Below, piece by piece: positions 9,694 to 19,737 of a stretch of DNA of 64,000 nt (its first letter is position 1; each line of letters begins with the position of its first letter). A program made the translations under genes and the position numbers. Below the pieces are notes generated by a model. The model saw only the letters and a program-made list of their open reading frames with translations. It searched no databases and was not told the origin of the DNA. The DNA comes from Mucilaginibacter sp. PAMB04168 (GTDB lineage: Bacteria; Bacteroidota; Bacteroidia; Sphingobacteriales; Sphingobacteriaceae): NCBI RefSeq assembly GCF_039634365.2, contig NZ_CP155079.2, positions 2,542,001 to 2,606,000 of the forward strand, given 5' to 3'.

Positions 9694-11025
9694 ATGATTG
9701 ATTACAAACTTGGCAACAGCGATGCAATGCCTGATCTGAGTAATACCTGCATTGCAATAATTGGCTTAGGCTACGTTGGCCTGCCACTTGCAGTTGAATT
9801 TGCCAAAAAATATCCGGTGTTTGGGTTCGATAAATCGCTATCCAGAATTGCAGAATTAAGCGCCGGGTTCGACCGGACTCATGAGATTACAGATTTAGAA
9901 CTAAAAACTGTTATTACTGATGTAAACCCGGGCGTTGGTTTATCCCTAACATCAACGCCTGAGCATATTCAAAAATGTAACGTGTATGTTGTAGCTGTTC
10001 CGACACCAACCGACAGACATAATAGGCCAGACCTGGGCTTAATTAAATTGGCGAGCCAAACCGTTGGCAAGGTACTAAAGAAAGGAGATGTAGTTATCTA
10101 CGAATCAACCGTATACCCAGGACTAACTGAAGAAATTTGTATTCCTATTTTAGAGGAAACTTCTGGCTTAACGTTTAATCAGAACTTTTACGCAGGTTAC
10201 TCACCCGAGCGTATAAATCCGGGCGATAAAGTACACACTTTAACCAGTATTGTTAAAGTAACCTCAGGTTCAACCCCCGAAGTGGCCGATTATGTAGATG
10301 CACTATACAGGTCCATCATTAAAGCAGGCACACATAAGGCACCCAGTATTAAAGTTGCAGAAGCCTGCAAAGTAATCGAAAACTCACAACGTGATATAAA
10401 CATTGCTTTTGTGAATGAAATAGCCAAGATATTTAACATTTTGAATATTGATACACAGGCCGTTTTAGAAGCAGCTGGCACCAAATGGAATTTTTTAAAT
10501 TTTAAACCCGGATTGGTAGGAGGGCACTGTACCGGTGTTGACCCATATTACTTAGCGCAAAAAGCGCAGGAAGTGGGGTATCACCCTGAAATTATTTTAG
10601 CAGGTCGGCGCATTAACGACGGCATGGGAACCTATGTGGCCCAAGAGGTGATTAAGTTAATGATAAAGAATAACATTGGTGTTAAACAAGCTAGTATATT
10701 AGTGTTGGGATTTACATTTAAAGAGAACTGCCCGGATGTACGCAATACGCGTGTGGTAGATATTGTTAAGGTACTTCAAGAGTATGACACCAATTGCGAA
10801 GTGTATGATCCATGGGCCGACCCAGCAGAGGTAAAGCGTGATTATGGAATTACGACCTTTAATAAATTTAGCCAGCTAAGCGGCAAGTATGACGCTATTG
10901 TTCTGGCTGTTGCGCATAAAGAGCTTTTGTCATTAGATATCAATGCTTTAAAACGTCATCAGCATGCCGTTGTATATGATATTAAAAGTATCCTCCCGGC
11001 AAGCACAAGTTCTGGAAGGCTGTAA
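9694..11025 (+). CDS. UDP-N-acetylhexosamine 6-dehydrogenase (UDP-GalNAcA/GlcNAcA type)
   Basis: 443 residues. It oxidises the C6 hydroxyl of a UDP-amino sugar to a uronic acid in two NAD-dependent steps. The N-terminal Rossmann loop IGLGYVGLPLAVEFAK is at about 23-38. YESTVYPGLTEE and GYSPERINPGD follow. The catalytic Cys279 is in GGHCTGVDPYYLAQKAQ, and the C-terminal UDP-binding domain has VLGFTFKENCPDVRNTRV. The motif set is that of the WbpO/TviB/CapL branch rather than UDP-glucose dehydrogenase. The exact hexosamine is not certain. It opens the polysaccharide locus and would supply an acidic sugar donor. Confidence 0.88.
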   Translation: MIDYKLGNSDAMPDLSNTCIAIIGLGYVGLPLAVEFAKKYPVFGFDKSLSRIAELSAGFDRTHEITDLELKTVITDVNPGVGLSLTSTPEHIQKCNVYVVAVPTPTDRHNRPDLGLIKLASQTVGKVLKKGDVVIYESTVYPGLTEEICIPILEETSGLTFNQNFYAGYSPERINPGDKVHTLTSIVKVTSGSTPEVADYVDALYRSIIKAGTHKAPSIKVAEACKVIENSQRDINIAFVNEIAKIFNILNIDTQAVLEAAGTKWNFLNFKPGLVGGHCTGVDPYYLAQKAQEVGYHPEIILAGRRINDGMGTYVAQEVIKLMIKNNIGVKQASILVLGFTFKENCPDVRNTRVVDIVKVLQEYDTNCEVYDPWADPAEVKRDYGITTFNKFSQLSGKYDAIVLAVAHKELLSLDINALKRHQHAVVYDIKSILPASTSSGRL

Positions 11026-11055
11026 GCTATCCCTTAAATTTTCTTATTTGTACAA

Positions 11056-11063
11056 TATTTTTG
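11056..11063 (+). promoter_or_regulatory. Candidate promoter -7 box for glf
   Basis: TATTTTTG fits TAnnTTTG and leaves a leader of about 115 bases before the glf ATG. Weak evidence alone. Confidence 0.3.
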
Positions 11064-11187
11064 CCATTCCTTAAAACATTAAGTGTCGGTTTTTAATTAT
11101 TACAACAGTTTTAACAGTTCTTGCTAAATCTCAAAGTGAAGTATCTGTTTCACTAAAAAATTTGTAACAATTAAAATAAAATACTTA

Positions 11188-12288
11188 ATGAGCAAACCAT
11201 ACGATTATCTAATAGTAGGATCTGGATTGTTTGGGGCAGTGTTTGCCCATGAAGCTAAAAAAAAAGGAAAACGTTGTCTGATTATCGACAAGCGCAATCA
11301 TTTTGGGGGCAATATTTATTGCGAAAACGTGGAGGGCATTAATGTCCATAAGTATGGCGCTCACATATTTCACACCAATGATAAGACCATTTGGGACTAT
11401 GTAAACTCTTTCGTAGAGTTTAACCGTTACACTAATAGCCCGCTCGCTATTTTTGAGAACGAGATGTACAATCTTCCGTTCAATATGAACACCTTTTATC
11501 AATTATGGAAGGTTAAAACGCCCGACGAAGTTAAGGCCATCATTCAGACTCAAATTGACGAATCAGGCATTACAAACCCGCAAAACCTCGAAGAGCAAGC
11601 TATATCGTTAGTAGGTACCGATATTTATTACAAACTTATAAAAGGTTATACCGAAAAGCAGTGGGGCAGGGATGCTAAGGACTTACCTGCATTCATCATA
11701 AAACGGTTGCCGGTACGCTTTACCTACGATAATAATTACTTTAACGATAAATACCAGGGTATCCCTATTGGCGGTTACAATAAACTGACCGAAGGGTTAT
11801 TAGATGGAATCGACGTAAAACTAAATGTTGATTACTTTGCCAGCCGCGCTGAATGGGATGCGCAAGCCGACAAAATAGTTTTTACCGGAAAAATTGATGA
11901 GTTTTATGATTACCGCTTTGGTCAATTGCAATATCGCAGCCTCAAGTTTGAACATCAAACCAAGGATACCGACAATTACCAAGGCAATGCTGTGGTAAAT
12001 TATACAGAACGCCACATACCTTACACTCGCATAATAGAGCATAAGCACTTTGAGTTTGGCACGCAGCCAAAAACGGTCATCACCAAAGAATATCCTGAAG
12101 AGTGGAATACCGAAAAAGAACCGTACTATCCAATAAACGATGCTTACAACACAGATATTTATAAAAAGTACGAAGCTTTAGCGAAAGCCGATAGTCACAT
12201 TGTATTTGGCGGACGCTTGGCAGAATATAAGTACTATGATATGCACCAAGTGATAGGTTCAGCACTAAAAAAGAGCCAGTCTATTTAA
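11188..12288 (+). CDS. glf: UDP-galactopyranose mutase
   Basis: 366 residues. A flavoenzyme that turns UDP-galactopyranose into UDP-galactofuranose, the donor for Galf in surface glycans. The FAD loop YLIVGSGLFGAVFAHEAKKK (about 7-26) is followed by NHFGGNIYCE. HKYGAHIFHTND is the typical active-site stretch, and GYTEKQWGRDAKDLP carries the conserved tryptophan region. NYTERHIPYTRIIEHKHF and GGRLAEYKYYDMHQVIG complete the family signature. Its presence predicts galactofuranose in the polysaccharide made by the following genes. It is followed by a strong terminator, so it is not in the wza operon. Confidence 0.96.
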   Translation: MSKPYDYLIVGSGLFGAVFAHEAKKKGKRCLIIDKRNHFGGNIYCENVEGINVHKYGAHIFHTNDKTIWDYVNSFVEFNRYTNSPLAIFENEMYNLPFNMNTFYQLWKVKTPDEVKAIIQTQIDESGITNPQNLEEQAISLVGTDIYYKLIKGYTEKQWGRDAKDLPAFIIKRLPVRFTYDNNYFNDKYQGIPIGGYNKLTEGLLDGIDVKLNVDYFASRAEWDAQADKIVFTGKIDEFYDYRFGQLQYRSLKFEHQTKDTDNYQGNAVVNYTERHIPYTRIIEHKHFEFGTQPKTVITKEYPEEWNTEKEPYYPINDAYNTDIYKKYEALAKADSHIVFGGRLAEYKYYDMHQVIGSALKKSQSI

Positions 12289-12303
12289 CGTCAAAAAACA
12301 GGC

Positions 12304-12343
12304 GTAAAAAAATAAGGGGTTTTAACGCCCCTTATTTTTTTAC
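12304..12343 (+). terminator. Terminator after glf
   Basis: A 16-bp perfect stem (12304-12319 with 12328-12343, GGGG/CCCC core) with an 8-base loop; the 3' arm itself is T-rich. Confidence 0.9.
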
Positions 12344-12364
12344 GGTTTATTCAAAAAAACATGC

Positions 12365-12372
12365 TATTTTTG
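12365..12372 (+). promoter_or_regulatory. Candidate promoter -7 box of the polysaccharide operon
   Basis: TATTTTTG fits TAnnTTTG, 31 bases before the GTG start of the export gene and directly after the glf terminator. Confidence 0.5.
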
Positions 12373-12403
12373 GAAGATTTAATTTTCCTAAAAAGCTATT
12401 ACC

Positions 12404-13231
12404 GTGCCTCTGAAAAATAAAAAGATTTTTTTTAAATGGTGTTATATCACATGTCTGCCACTTATCATCTCGTCTTGTTCTTCTATAAAAAACGTTAAAT
12501 ATTTTAAAGATATATCCGATACAACTGTAGTAACCAGATTGGCGGATGTTAAGTATACGGAGCCTAAAATTCAGGCTGATGATATCTTGTCAATTAATAT
12601 TCAAACAGTTGATCCGGCAGCCACACAGACGCTGGCACAAGGTAATGTGCAGAACGCAGCTATAGGTGCTTCGTCAGCAGGCAGTACCGGTGGGCAAAAT
12701 ATTGCAGGCTATTTAGTTGATAATAAGGGTTATGTTGAGATGCCTGTTATTGGTAAAATACAGCTTTCAGGATTAACCACTGAACAAGCCAGAGATGTGG
12801 TTAGAGAAAGAGCCAGCCAATTTTACAAAAGTCCAACCGTAAATTTGCGTTTTGCTAATTTTAAAATAACAATTTTAGGTGAGGTAACGAAACCAGGTAC
12901 ATACGTTGTTTCTAATGAAAAGATAAATATCTTAGATGCACTGGGGTTAGCTGGTGATTTGACTGTTTATGGTAAGCGGGAAAACGTCGCATTAATTAGG
13001 CAAGGTGACAATGGCGTACGTGAACTTGTTAGGCTTGACTTGAGCAAGAGTGAAGTATTAAATTCACCATACTTTTTTCTGAGGCAAAACGACTACATAT
13101 ACGTAGAGCCAAGCAAATCCAAAATAGCATCATCCGATGCCATACAAAACCGGAATATTACCATCCTTACCACACTCGGTGGTTTGTTAATTTCAATAGT
13201 TGCTATTGTTGTAAGCGCTACGAACAATTAA
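12404..13231 (+). CDS. Polysaccharide export lipoprotein (Wza/BexD family)
   Basis: 275 residues with a GTG start. The N-terminal lipoprotein signal ends LPLIISSC (Cys at about 25), so it is lipid-anchored. The polysaccharide export domain follows (IQADDILSINIQTVDP ... GYVEMPVIGKIQLSGLT), then one SLBB domain (ITILGEVTKPGTYVVSNEKI). A C-terminal hydrophobic segment (ITILTTLGGLLISIVAIVV) is usual in Bacteroidota members. It forms the outer-membrane exit for the polymer together with the Wzc-like protein 7 bases downstream. It is the first gene of an operon running to about 23.7 kb. Confidence 0.93.
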   Translation: MPLKNKKIFFKWCYITCLPLIISSCSSIKNVKYFKDISDTTVVTRLADVKYTEPKIQADDILSINIQTVDPAATQTLAQGNVQNAAIGASSAGSTGGQNIAGYLVDNKGYVEMPVIGKIQLSGLTTEQARDVVRERASQFYKSPTVNLRFANFKITILGEVTKPGTYVVSNEKINILDALGLAGDLTVYGKRENVALIRQGDNGVRELVRLDLSKSEVLNSPYFFLRQNDYIYVEPSKSKIASSDAIQNRNITILTTLGGLLISIVAIVVSATNN

Positions 13232-13238
13232 GTTTTAT

Positions 13239-15626
13239 ATGTCTCAGAATTTTTACCCTTCCTCTCCCACAGCGCTTGAAAATTCTAAAAGTGCTGACGG
13301 GGATGTAATTGATATTAAACAAATAATAGCGAAAGTCATATACAACTGGGTATGGTTTGTATCTAGTATAATTTTGTGCTTGGCTTTATCTGTAGTTTAC
13401 GCATATTTTGCGTCTCCCAGTTGGCTAGTTTCTAGTAAAATTATAGTTAAGGACGACAAAAGCAGTGCCCAAGGTGCTTTGGGGGGCAGTTTAGGTGGCG
13501 GTGTTGGATCGTTGTTTAGTGTTAAAAGTAGCGCAGATAATGAGATCCAAATCTTGAAGTCTAGAACTATAATGCAGAAAGCAGTTGATGCCATGCAATT
13601 AAATGTTAGAATCTTTGTAAAAGATGGTTTCAAATCGAAAGAAATATTTGAGGAAGCTCCGTTTACGGTAAACTTGGCGTATAAAGCAGATACAATTAAT
13701 TCAAGGATTTATAATATTAAAGTTATTGATGGTAATAAATTTATTATTTTAAATGATAAAGATGATTTAAACGTAAAAGCCAAATTTGGAGAGGTTGTAC
13801 GGCTAAACCAGTATAATTTATTGCTACGTTACAAGCAAGGCGTGAAATTTTCTAAATTGTACCAAATTGCAGTAGAGTCTAAAGATGTAGCAATAAACAA
13901 TTTCTCGAAAAACTACACGGCAGTGTTGTCCGATAAACAAGCTACAACTATCGATCTATCTCTAACCTACCCCAATCCAGCAAAGGGCGAAGCTATATTG
14001 AATAGTATCATGCAAATCTATTTGCAATCAAACTTGCAAAACGAAAAGCAAATTGCCGACAGTACTATGGCTTTTATTGACTCTCGTATTTTGCTCGTAT
14101 CTAAAGAATTAAATAACATTGAAAAACAATTTGAGCAGTATAAGTCACAAAACAATATAGCCAATATAACTGAGCAGTCAAAAGTACTGGTTAGCAGTGC
14201 AAGTGAATATTATGATAAACTAGCACAACAAGAAACGCAGCTAACAATTATAAATGACTTGGAAAGGCGTTTGAATAATTCAAAAAATAAAAATATAATT
14301 CCCCGTTCTCTAATTAATCCAAGTGATCAGTCATTCGGGCAAGCTATTAATAGTTATAATGATTTAGTGCTGAGTAGGGATAGGGCGACCTTGTCTTTTA
14401 CAGAACAGAACCCTGTTGTACAAAATCTCGATAAGCAAATCAACAATGCGCGATTAACCTTGTTAAACAACATTCAAACTTACAAGCAAAGTTTGCAGGT
14501 AGGTAGAGCCGAGTTACAAAAGCAAAATATTGGATTTACAGGACAACTCAAACAATTACCGGGAAAAGAACGCAACTATCTGGATTTCTCACGGCAGCAA
14601 AATTTAAAACAAGAATTATATTTATTTTTGCTTCAAAAGCGAGAAGAAACAGCTATAACAAGAAATTCAACAATTTCCAATTCGAGAATAGTTGATATGG
14701 CAAAAAGTGATTTTTACCCGTTTAAGCCTAAAAAATCTGTTATTTATTTAGTTGGAATTATTATCGGAGTACTGCTTCCATCTATTTACCTGTTTGTAAA
14801 AGAACTGTTAAACGTACGGATTGATAGTAAAAACGATATAGAACGAATTACCAGTGCTCCTATACTTGGAGAAATTGGACATAACAGTGATAAGCAAAGT
14901 TTGGTTACCGGTACAAACTCCAGATCTGTAATCTCTGAACAGTTTAGAGGTTTGAGAACAAACTTGCAATTCGTATTGGATGCATCCAAGCCTAATATAT
15001 TGCTTTTTACTTCAAGTATGAGCGGCGAAGGAAAGTCATTTTTGTCTTTAAACCTAGGAAGTGCCTTGGCCTTAAGTGATAAGAAAGTGGTTTTTATGGA
15101 AATGGATCTTAGAAAACCTAAACTGTCTGAAAGCGTTGGTTTAACTATTGACAACGGTTTCACAAATTATGCAATATCAGAGGATGTTAATGTTGATTTT
15201 AAGCGGTTGTTAAAGCCATTAAGCTTTAACAAGAACTGCTTTTTAATATCGTCTGGCCCCATTCCGCCAAATCCGGTGGAATTGCTAATGAATGGTAAAT
15301 TAGACACCTTGTTAAATTACTTAAAAAGTGAATTTGATTATATAATTATGGACTGTGCACCTGTAGGTTTAGTTACTGATGCACTCATGTTAGAAAGATA
15401 TGCAGACCTTACATTTTATGTAACCAGGCAAGGATACACTTATAAATCTCAACTAAACATAGTTAATGATTTATTAAAGAACAACAAAATTAAGAGCCTT
15501 TACTTAATTGTAAATGATATTAAAGTTCAAAAAGCTGGTTATTCAACTTATAAACAAGCTTATGGTTATGGGGTCGAAGATGAGGATAGCTGGTTTTCTG
15601 AAATAAAAAAAATATTTAAAAAATAA
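13239..15626 (+). CDS. Polysaccharide co-polymerase with BY-type tyrosine kinase domain (Wzc family)
   Basis: 795 residues. The N-terminal Wzz domain has a membrane segment at about 30-55, a glycine-rich stretch near 80-90 (GGSLGGGVGS) and a long coiled-coil periplasmic part. A second membrane segment lies at about 500-520. The cytosolic kinase has Walker A SSMSGEGKSF near 590-599, the A' stretch VVFMEMDLRKPKL, and Walker B YIIMDCAPVG near 700. The tail YSTYKQAYGYG is a short tyrosine cluster for autophosphorylation. It controls chain length and export of the polymer with the Wza-like protein. All kinase motifs are intact. Confidence 0.94.
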   Translation: MSQNFYPSSPTALENSKSADGDVIDIKQIIAKVIYNWVWFVSSIILCLALSVVYAYFASPSWLVSSKIIVKDDKSSAQGALGGSLGGGVGSLFSVKSSADNEIQILKSRTIMQKAVDAMQLNVRIFVKDGFKSKEIFEEAPFTVNLAYKADTINSRIYNIKVIDGNKFIILNDKDDLNVKAKFGEVVRLNQYNLLLRYKQGVKFSKLYQIAVESKDVAINNFSKNYTAVLSDKQATTIDLSLTYPNPAKGEAILNSIMQIYLQSNLQNEKQIADSTMAFIDSRILLVSKELNNIEKQFEQYKSQNNIANITEQSKVLVSSASEYYDKLAQQETQLTIINDLERRLNNSKNKNIIPRSLINPSDQSFGQAINSYNDLVLSRDRATLSFTEQNPVVQNLDKQINNARLTLLNNIQTYKQSLQVGRAELQKQNIGFTGQLKQLPGKERNYLDFSRQQNLKQELYLFLLQKREETAITRNSTISNSRIVDMAKSDFYPFKPKKSVIYLVGIIIGVLLPSIYLFVKELLNVRIDSKNDIERITSAPILGEIGHNSDKQSLVTGTNSRSVISEQFRGLRTNLQFVLDASKPNILLFTSSMSGEGKSFLSLNLGSALALSDKKVVFMEMDLRKPKLSESVGLTIDNGFTNYAISEDVNVDFKRLLKPLSFNKNCFLISSGPIPPNPVELLMNGKLDTLLNYLKSEFDYIIMDCAPVGLVTDALMLERYADLTFYVTRQGYTYKSQLNIVNDLLKNNKIKSLYLIVNDIKVQKAGYSTYKQAYGYGVEDEDSWFSEIKKIFKK

Positions 15627-15628
15627 TA

Positions 15629-16984
15629 ATGGTTAGGGAAGAGAGCGGGAAAGTAAAGCAATTAGTAAAAAATGTAATTTCTGTTGGTTTTGTTCAAATT
15701 GCCAACTACCTGCTTCCCTTAGTGTCTATACCGATAATAGTTAGGATTATAGGGCCTGAACATTTTGGTGTTATAAATTATTACACGTCCTTCATCGCCT
15801 ATTTTGTATTGCTTGTAAATTATGGGTTTGATTATACTGGTACAAGGTTCATCGCTGTTGATAGACATGACGTATTAAGACGAAACCGGCATTTTACAAA
15901 GATACTTTATGCGAAGGGCTTACTGTTCGTCTTATCTTGCATTCTGTTTTTGTCCACTATATTTTTTGTAGCGAATAATGAAGAAGAAATTAAAATTGGA
16001 ATATACAGTTATCTCATATGTATTGCCTGGGTTATATCACCAAATTGGTTTTATCAAGGAATGCAAAATTTAACAAAGTTGGCTCTGTTTAATTTTATAG
16101 TAAAAATCATTTATACAATTTCTATTTTACTTTTGGTAAAAAAGCAAGAAGATTATGTTTGGCAACCAATTACACTAAGTGTTACTCAGATACTTATATC
16201 TCTAATATCATTAATTATAGCTGTAAGAATATATAAAATAAAATTTGCATCGGTTTCTGTAAAAGATGTTTTAAACCTTATCTGGGAAGATCGAATGGTG
16301 TTTTTAACACTTGTATCAACTAATTTATATACAGATACAAACATTGTTATACTTGGTTTTTTTGAATCTAAAGAACATGTTGGTTATTTTTCGGCAGCGT
16401 GGAAATTCACATACATTTTTTTAATGATAATTTCGTTTCCGTTATCGCAAACTCTATTTCCATATATTGCTGAAGCATTTTCCAAAAATGTGCAGAAAGG
16501 TATACAATTAGTACAAAAAATTATGCCTATCGTTGTATACTTTACAATATGCTGCTCTTTGTTTGCGTTTATCTTCGGCGGTTATTTTATAAAACTATTT
16601 TATGGCGATAAATTTGTGAGTTCAATTCTGGTCTTCAGGATACTAACTATTGTGCCTGTCTTATCTTACATAAATACACTATTATGTTTACAAACTATGG
16701 TGGTGTTAAAAATGGACAAAGCATTGCTTAAGATCATATTTTTTTGCGGTGTAATCAGCGTCTTTTTAAATTTAATAATGATACATTTCTTTGGTTATGT
16801 TGGCAGTGCTTTCTCCTGGATAATAACGGAAATGTTTATCGCACTGTTGTCATACTATAGTTTAAAACGAAGTGGATATGATATGTTTTCACCTTATTAC
16901 TTTAATATTTTTAATGCGGTGAATGAGATAAAAGGATTGGGCAGGCAATTTATGTCAAAAAAAAGAACAAGTAGCAATTTATAG
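15629..16984 (+). CDS. Lipid-linked oligosaccharide flippase (Wzx family)
   Basis: 451 residues with about 12-14 hydrophobic segments. The N-terminus NVISVGFVQIANYLLPLVSI and the following IVRIIGPEHFGVINYYTSF are typical of the MOP/Wzx superfamily. It moves undecaprenyl-linked repeat units across the inner membrane. It begins 2 bases after the wzc stop. Wzx proteins vary with their substrate, so the name rests on topology, the N-terminal motif and context. Confidence 0.9.
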   Translation: MVREESGKVKQLVKNVISVGFVQIANYLLPLVSIPIIVRIIGPEHFGVINYYTSFIAYFVLLVNYGFDYTGTRFIAVDRHDVLRRNRHFTKILYAKGLLFVLSCILFLSTIFFVANNEEEIKIGIYSYLICIAWVISPNWFYQGMQNLTKLALFNFIVKIIYTISILLLVKKQEDYVWQPITLSVTQILISLISLIIAVRIYKIKFASVSVKDVLNLIWEDRMVFLTLVSTNLYTDTNIVILGFFESKEHVGYFSAAWKFTYIFLMIISFPLSQTLFPYIAEAFSKNVQKGIQLVQKIMPIVVYFTICCSLFAFIFGGYFIKLFYGDKFVSSILVFRILTIVPVLSYINTLLCLQTMVVLKMDKALLKIIFFCGVISVFLNLIMIHFFGYVGSAFSWIITEMFIALLSYYSLKRSGYDMFSPYYFNIFNAVNEIKGLGRQFMSKKRTSSNL

Positions 16985-16993
16985 AACTTAACT

Positions 16994-17617
16994 TTGAGAC
17001 GAATACTTACAAAGTTCTTTTATTACTTAGGTGTAATTATCGGATACTGCTTTACAGAAAAGTTGTTGAATAACATTCTATTTGTAGTAAATCATTTAAA
17101 GGCGGGGCTTCTATTTAGTAAATTTAAGTCATGTGGTAAAAATTTATACATCGAAGCTCCGGTTAAAGTCATAGGAGGCAAGAACATCGTTATTGGTAAT
17201 AATTGTAGTATATATGCTCGAACTAGGTTTGAAACATTCAAGTACTCTGATAAACACACGCCTGAACTGATAATAGGTGATAATGTGAACATTATATTTG
17301 ATTGCCATATCGGATGCGTAAATAAAGTTATTATAGGAAACAATGTTTTGATTGCAAGCAAGGTGTTTATAACTGATCATTATCATGGAGAAATTACGAA
17401 AACCGGAATTGCTATGCCCCCATCCGAAAGACCGATATATTCTAAAGGCCCAGTTATAATAGAAGATAATGTTTGGATAGGAGAAGGAGTTGCAATTATG
17501 CCGAATATAACAATTGGAAGAAATTGTATCATTGGGGCAAATTCAGTTGTTACTAAAAGCTTCCCCCAAAATTCTATTTTAGCTGGCGTCCCTGCTAAAT
17601 TAATTAAAGTTGTCTAA
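16994..17617 (+). CDS. Hexapeptide-repeat acyltransferase (LbetaH)
   Basis: 207 residues, TTG start: there is no nearby ATG and an in-frame stop lies at 16982-16984. It has a left-handed beta-helix made of hexapeptide repeats (IVIGNNCSIYART, LIIGDNVNIIFDCHIG, VIIGNNVLIASKVFI). The acetyl-CoA-type end is VIIEDNVWIGEGVAIMPNITIGRNCIIGANSVVTK and GVPAKLIK. The catalytic histidine is probably in ITDHYHGE. It likely adds an acetyl group to a sugar of the repeat unit. The N-terminal hydrophobic segment (about 7-22) suggests membrane association. Confidence 0.88.
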   Translation: MRRILTKFFYYLGVIIGYCFTEKLLNNILFVVNHLKAGLLFSKFKSCGKNLYIEAPVKVIGGKNIVIGNNCSIYARTRFETFKYSDKHTPELIIGDNVNIIFDCHIGCVNKVIIGNNVLIASKVFITDHYHGEITKTGIAMPPSERPIYSKGPVIIEDNVWIGEGVAIMPNITIGRNCIIGANSVVTKSFPQNSILAGVPAKLIKVV

Positions 17618-17625
17618 AAATTAGC

Positions 17626-18492
17626 ATGAGAATATCAGCAGCAGTCGTAGTTTACAATCCAGACATAAGTGAATTAATTTATAACATAAAATCTTATATT
17701 AATGTTGTAGATAAGGTTATAGTTTGGCAAAATACGCTTGTTGATCAAATTCAACTTCGAAATTCATTCGTTGACGTGTTTGATAAAATCGTTTTTTTAG
17801 GTAACGGAAGAAATGTAGGTATCGGAGCTGGTTTGAATGGTGCGGTTAAGTGGTCTATAAACAATAGCTATACTCATATATTAACTTTGGACCAAGATAG
17901 CTGCTTTGAATCAAAGTATCTGACATTCTATTTAGACACGATAAATAAAAATACCGACCAGTCAATCGGAATTTTTGGCGTAAATCCTTTGTGTCATGCT
18001 GAACTGGTTTTTTCACAATCGACGCATTTGTTGGACGTCACAGATACAATAACGTCAGGTTCGGTGTTTCCTCTTGAAGTATTTGAAAAATGTGGGTACT
18101 TTAACGAAGACATGTTTATAGATGCCGTTGATTACGAATTTTGTTACAGGGCAAAAAAATACAACGGTCTAAAAACGGTGATAATTACAAATGCCGTAAT
18201 GACACATGAAGTTGGCTACAGTAAAAAGACCGTTTGGGGATTTTCGACTGTTAACTATTCAAGTTTCAGAACTTATTATATCGTACGAAATCAAACCCTT
18301 ATTTGGAGACAGTACCCAGAATATTTTTCATATCAATACAAAAAAACGTTGATAATGCAGCACATAATTTTTCGTGCCATAAAAATTATAATGGCTGAGT
18401 CAGATAAATTCGAGAAAATTAAATCGATATTTAAAGGAATAAAAGATGGATTGTTCGGGAAATTATTATTTTCGGTTAAAATCCATAATTAA
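17626..18492 (+). CDS. Family 2 glycosyltransferase (rhamnosyltransferase-like)
   Basis: 288 residues. GT-A fold: N-terminal AAVVVYNPD, the NVGIGAGLNGAVKW stretch (nucleotide binding), and the metal-binding LTLDQDS (DQD) typical of rhamnosyltransferase-like GT2 enzymes. EDMFIDAVDYEFCYRAKK carries the catalytic acidic residue. It probably adds one sugar to the lipid-linked repeat unit at the cytosolic face. The sugar is not determined; no rhamnose synthesis genes are in the window. Confidence 0.88.
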   Translation: MRISAAVVVYNPDISELIYNIKSYINVVDKVIVWQNTLVDQIQLRNSFVDVFDKIVFLGNGRNVGIGAGLNGAVKWSINNSYTHILTLDQDSCFESKYLTFYLDTINKNTDQSIGIFGVNPLCHAELVFSQSTHLLDVTDTITSGSVFPLEVFEKCGYFNEDMFIDAVDYEFCYRAKKYNGLKTVIITNAVMTHEVGYSKKTVWGFSTVNYSSFRTYYIVRNQTLIWRQYPEYFSYQYKKTLIMQHIIFRAIKIIMAESDKFEKIKSIFKGIKDGLFGKLLFSVKIHN

Positions 18493-18501
18493 TTATACAA
18501 T

Positions 18502-19737
18502 ATGGGAAGAAAAGTAGTATTCACAATAGCAGCTAAAAATTATTTAGGTCAGGCTAAAGCGTTAGGATATTCAATAAAGGAAACAAATCCTGAAGTTGAC
18601 TTTCATATCTTGCTAGCCGATGAAATTGATGGACATGATTTACAGGCTTCGGACTTTACTTTAGTTGAGGCAAAAACCTTGGGTATAAAGAAGTTCCATG
18701 AAATGGCTTTTAAATATAATGTGGTTGAATACAGCACATCTATTAAGCCATTTTATTTAGATCATCTTTTTAAAAATTATGAGTATGACAAAATATTATA
18801 CTTAGATCCAGACATGGTTGTTTATGACAACCTTGATTATTTATATGAGCAGCTAGATACTTACGATGCCATTTTAACACCACATATTATAAAACCTTAC
18901 GTTGAGTATGAGGGAGCAACATCGGAAGAGGAACTGCTTTTTGTTGGCATATATAATTTAGGTTTTTTTGGAGTAAGAAGAGGAGAGGTAGGCAATACCA
19001 TTATACAATGGTGGAAAGCTAAGTTAACCGACCAATGTTTTGCAGACAAAGCTGATGCATTACATGTAGACCAGCGGTGGATGGATTTTCTGCCTTCTTT
19101 ATATGGAAGTAATGTAGGTATCTTACGGCATCCGGGCGTAAATACTGCATTTTGGAATATGCATGAACGCGAATTCACTGATGTTGATGGAAAGTATTTT
19201 GTTGATGGCCAGCCGCTATTAGTTTATCATTTTTCGGGTTTAGTCCCCGAAGAATATCATAAGTTGTGCCGTAAGCAAACCAAATATAGTTTGGATAACA
19301 AACCAGAATATACTCGTTTGTTCAAAGAATATGTAGATTTAATGAACGAAAAGTGTGGTTTGCAAGCGCATAAAGATATGCACTACACCTATTCATCCTA
19401 TAAAAATGGGGTGTACATTGTACCTTATCAAAGAAGATTATATAGAGGCATCTTAAATCAAAAATCTCATAACTTTGCTAATCCATTCGAAATTGGGAAA
19501 AACTCATTCTACGAACTATTGGATAATAATAAATTATTAATAATAGATGATAATGCCAAGTATGCAAAGCTACAAAAGTCTTTTCCGAATTATAAGGCTA
19601 TGTTTGAAAAAGCCAATAAAGGTTTGAAGGTTCTTAAAAAGCTAATTGGCATAAAAAGATATTACATGATAATGCGTTATCTAGGAGTACAATCTAGGTT
19701 TGAAGAACAAATGTTCTTGTTTGAAAAAAATGGTTAA
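18502..19737 (+). CDS. GT8-like glycosyltransferase
   Basis: 411 residues. N-terminal VVFTIAAKNYLGQAKALGYS, then the DXD-type metal site ILYLDPDMVVYDNL (about 93-106). YNLGFFGVRRGE and HVDQRWMDFLPSLYG follow, and VYHFSGLVPEEYHKL supplies the C-terminal part of the catalytic domain. The last 130 residues are a helical extension without a motif I know. It resembles proteins annotated as GT8-like or glycogenin-like transferases in polysaccharide clusters. It overlaps the next gene by 8 bases, so the two are translationally coupled. Confidence 0.8.
   Translation: MGRKVVFTIAAKNYLGQAKALGYSIKETNPEVDFHILLADEIDGHDLQASDFTLVEAKTLGIKKFHEMAFKYNVVEYSTSIKPFYLDHLFKNYEYDKILYLDPDMVVYDNLDYLYEQLDTYDAILTPHIIKPYVEYEGATSEEELLFVGIYNLGFFGVRRGEVGNTIIQWWKAKLTDQCFADKADALHVDQRWMDFLPSLYGSNVGILRHPGVNTAFWNMHEREFTDVDGKYFVDGQPLLVYHFSGLVPEEYHKLCRKQTKYSLDNKPEYTRLFKEYVDLMNEKCGLQAHKDMHYTYSSYKNGVYIVPYQRRLYRGILNQKSHNFANPFEIGKNSFYELLDNNKLLIIDDNAKYAKLQKSFPNYKAMFEKANKGLKVLKKLIGIKRYYMIMRYLGVQSRFEEQMFLFEKNG

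Noticed and set aside
14786..15163. 125-residue frame opposite the Wzc kinase domain
   Set aside because: Antisense to Walker A region; no own signals.
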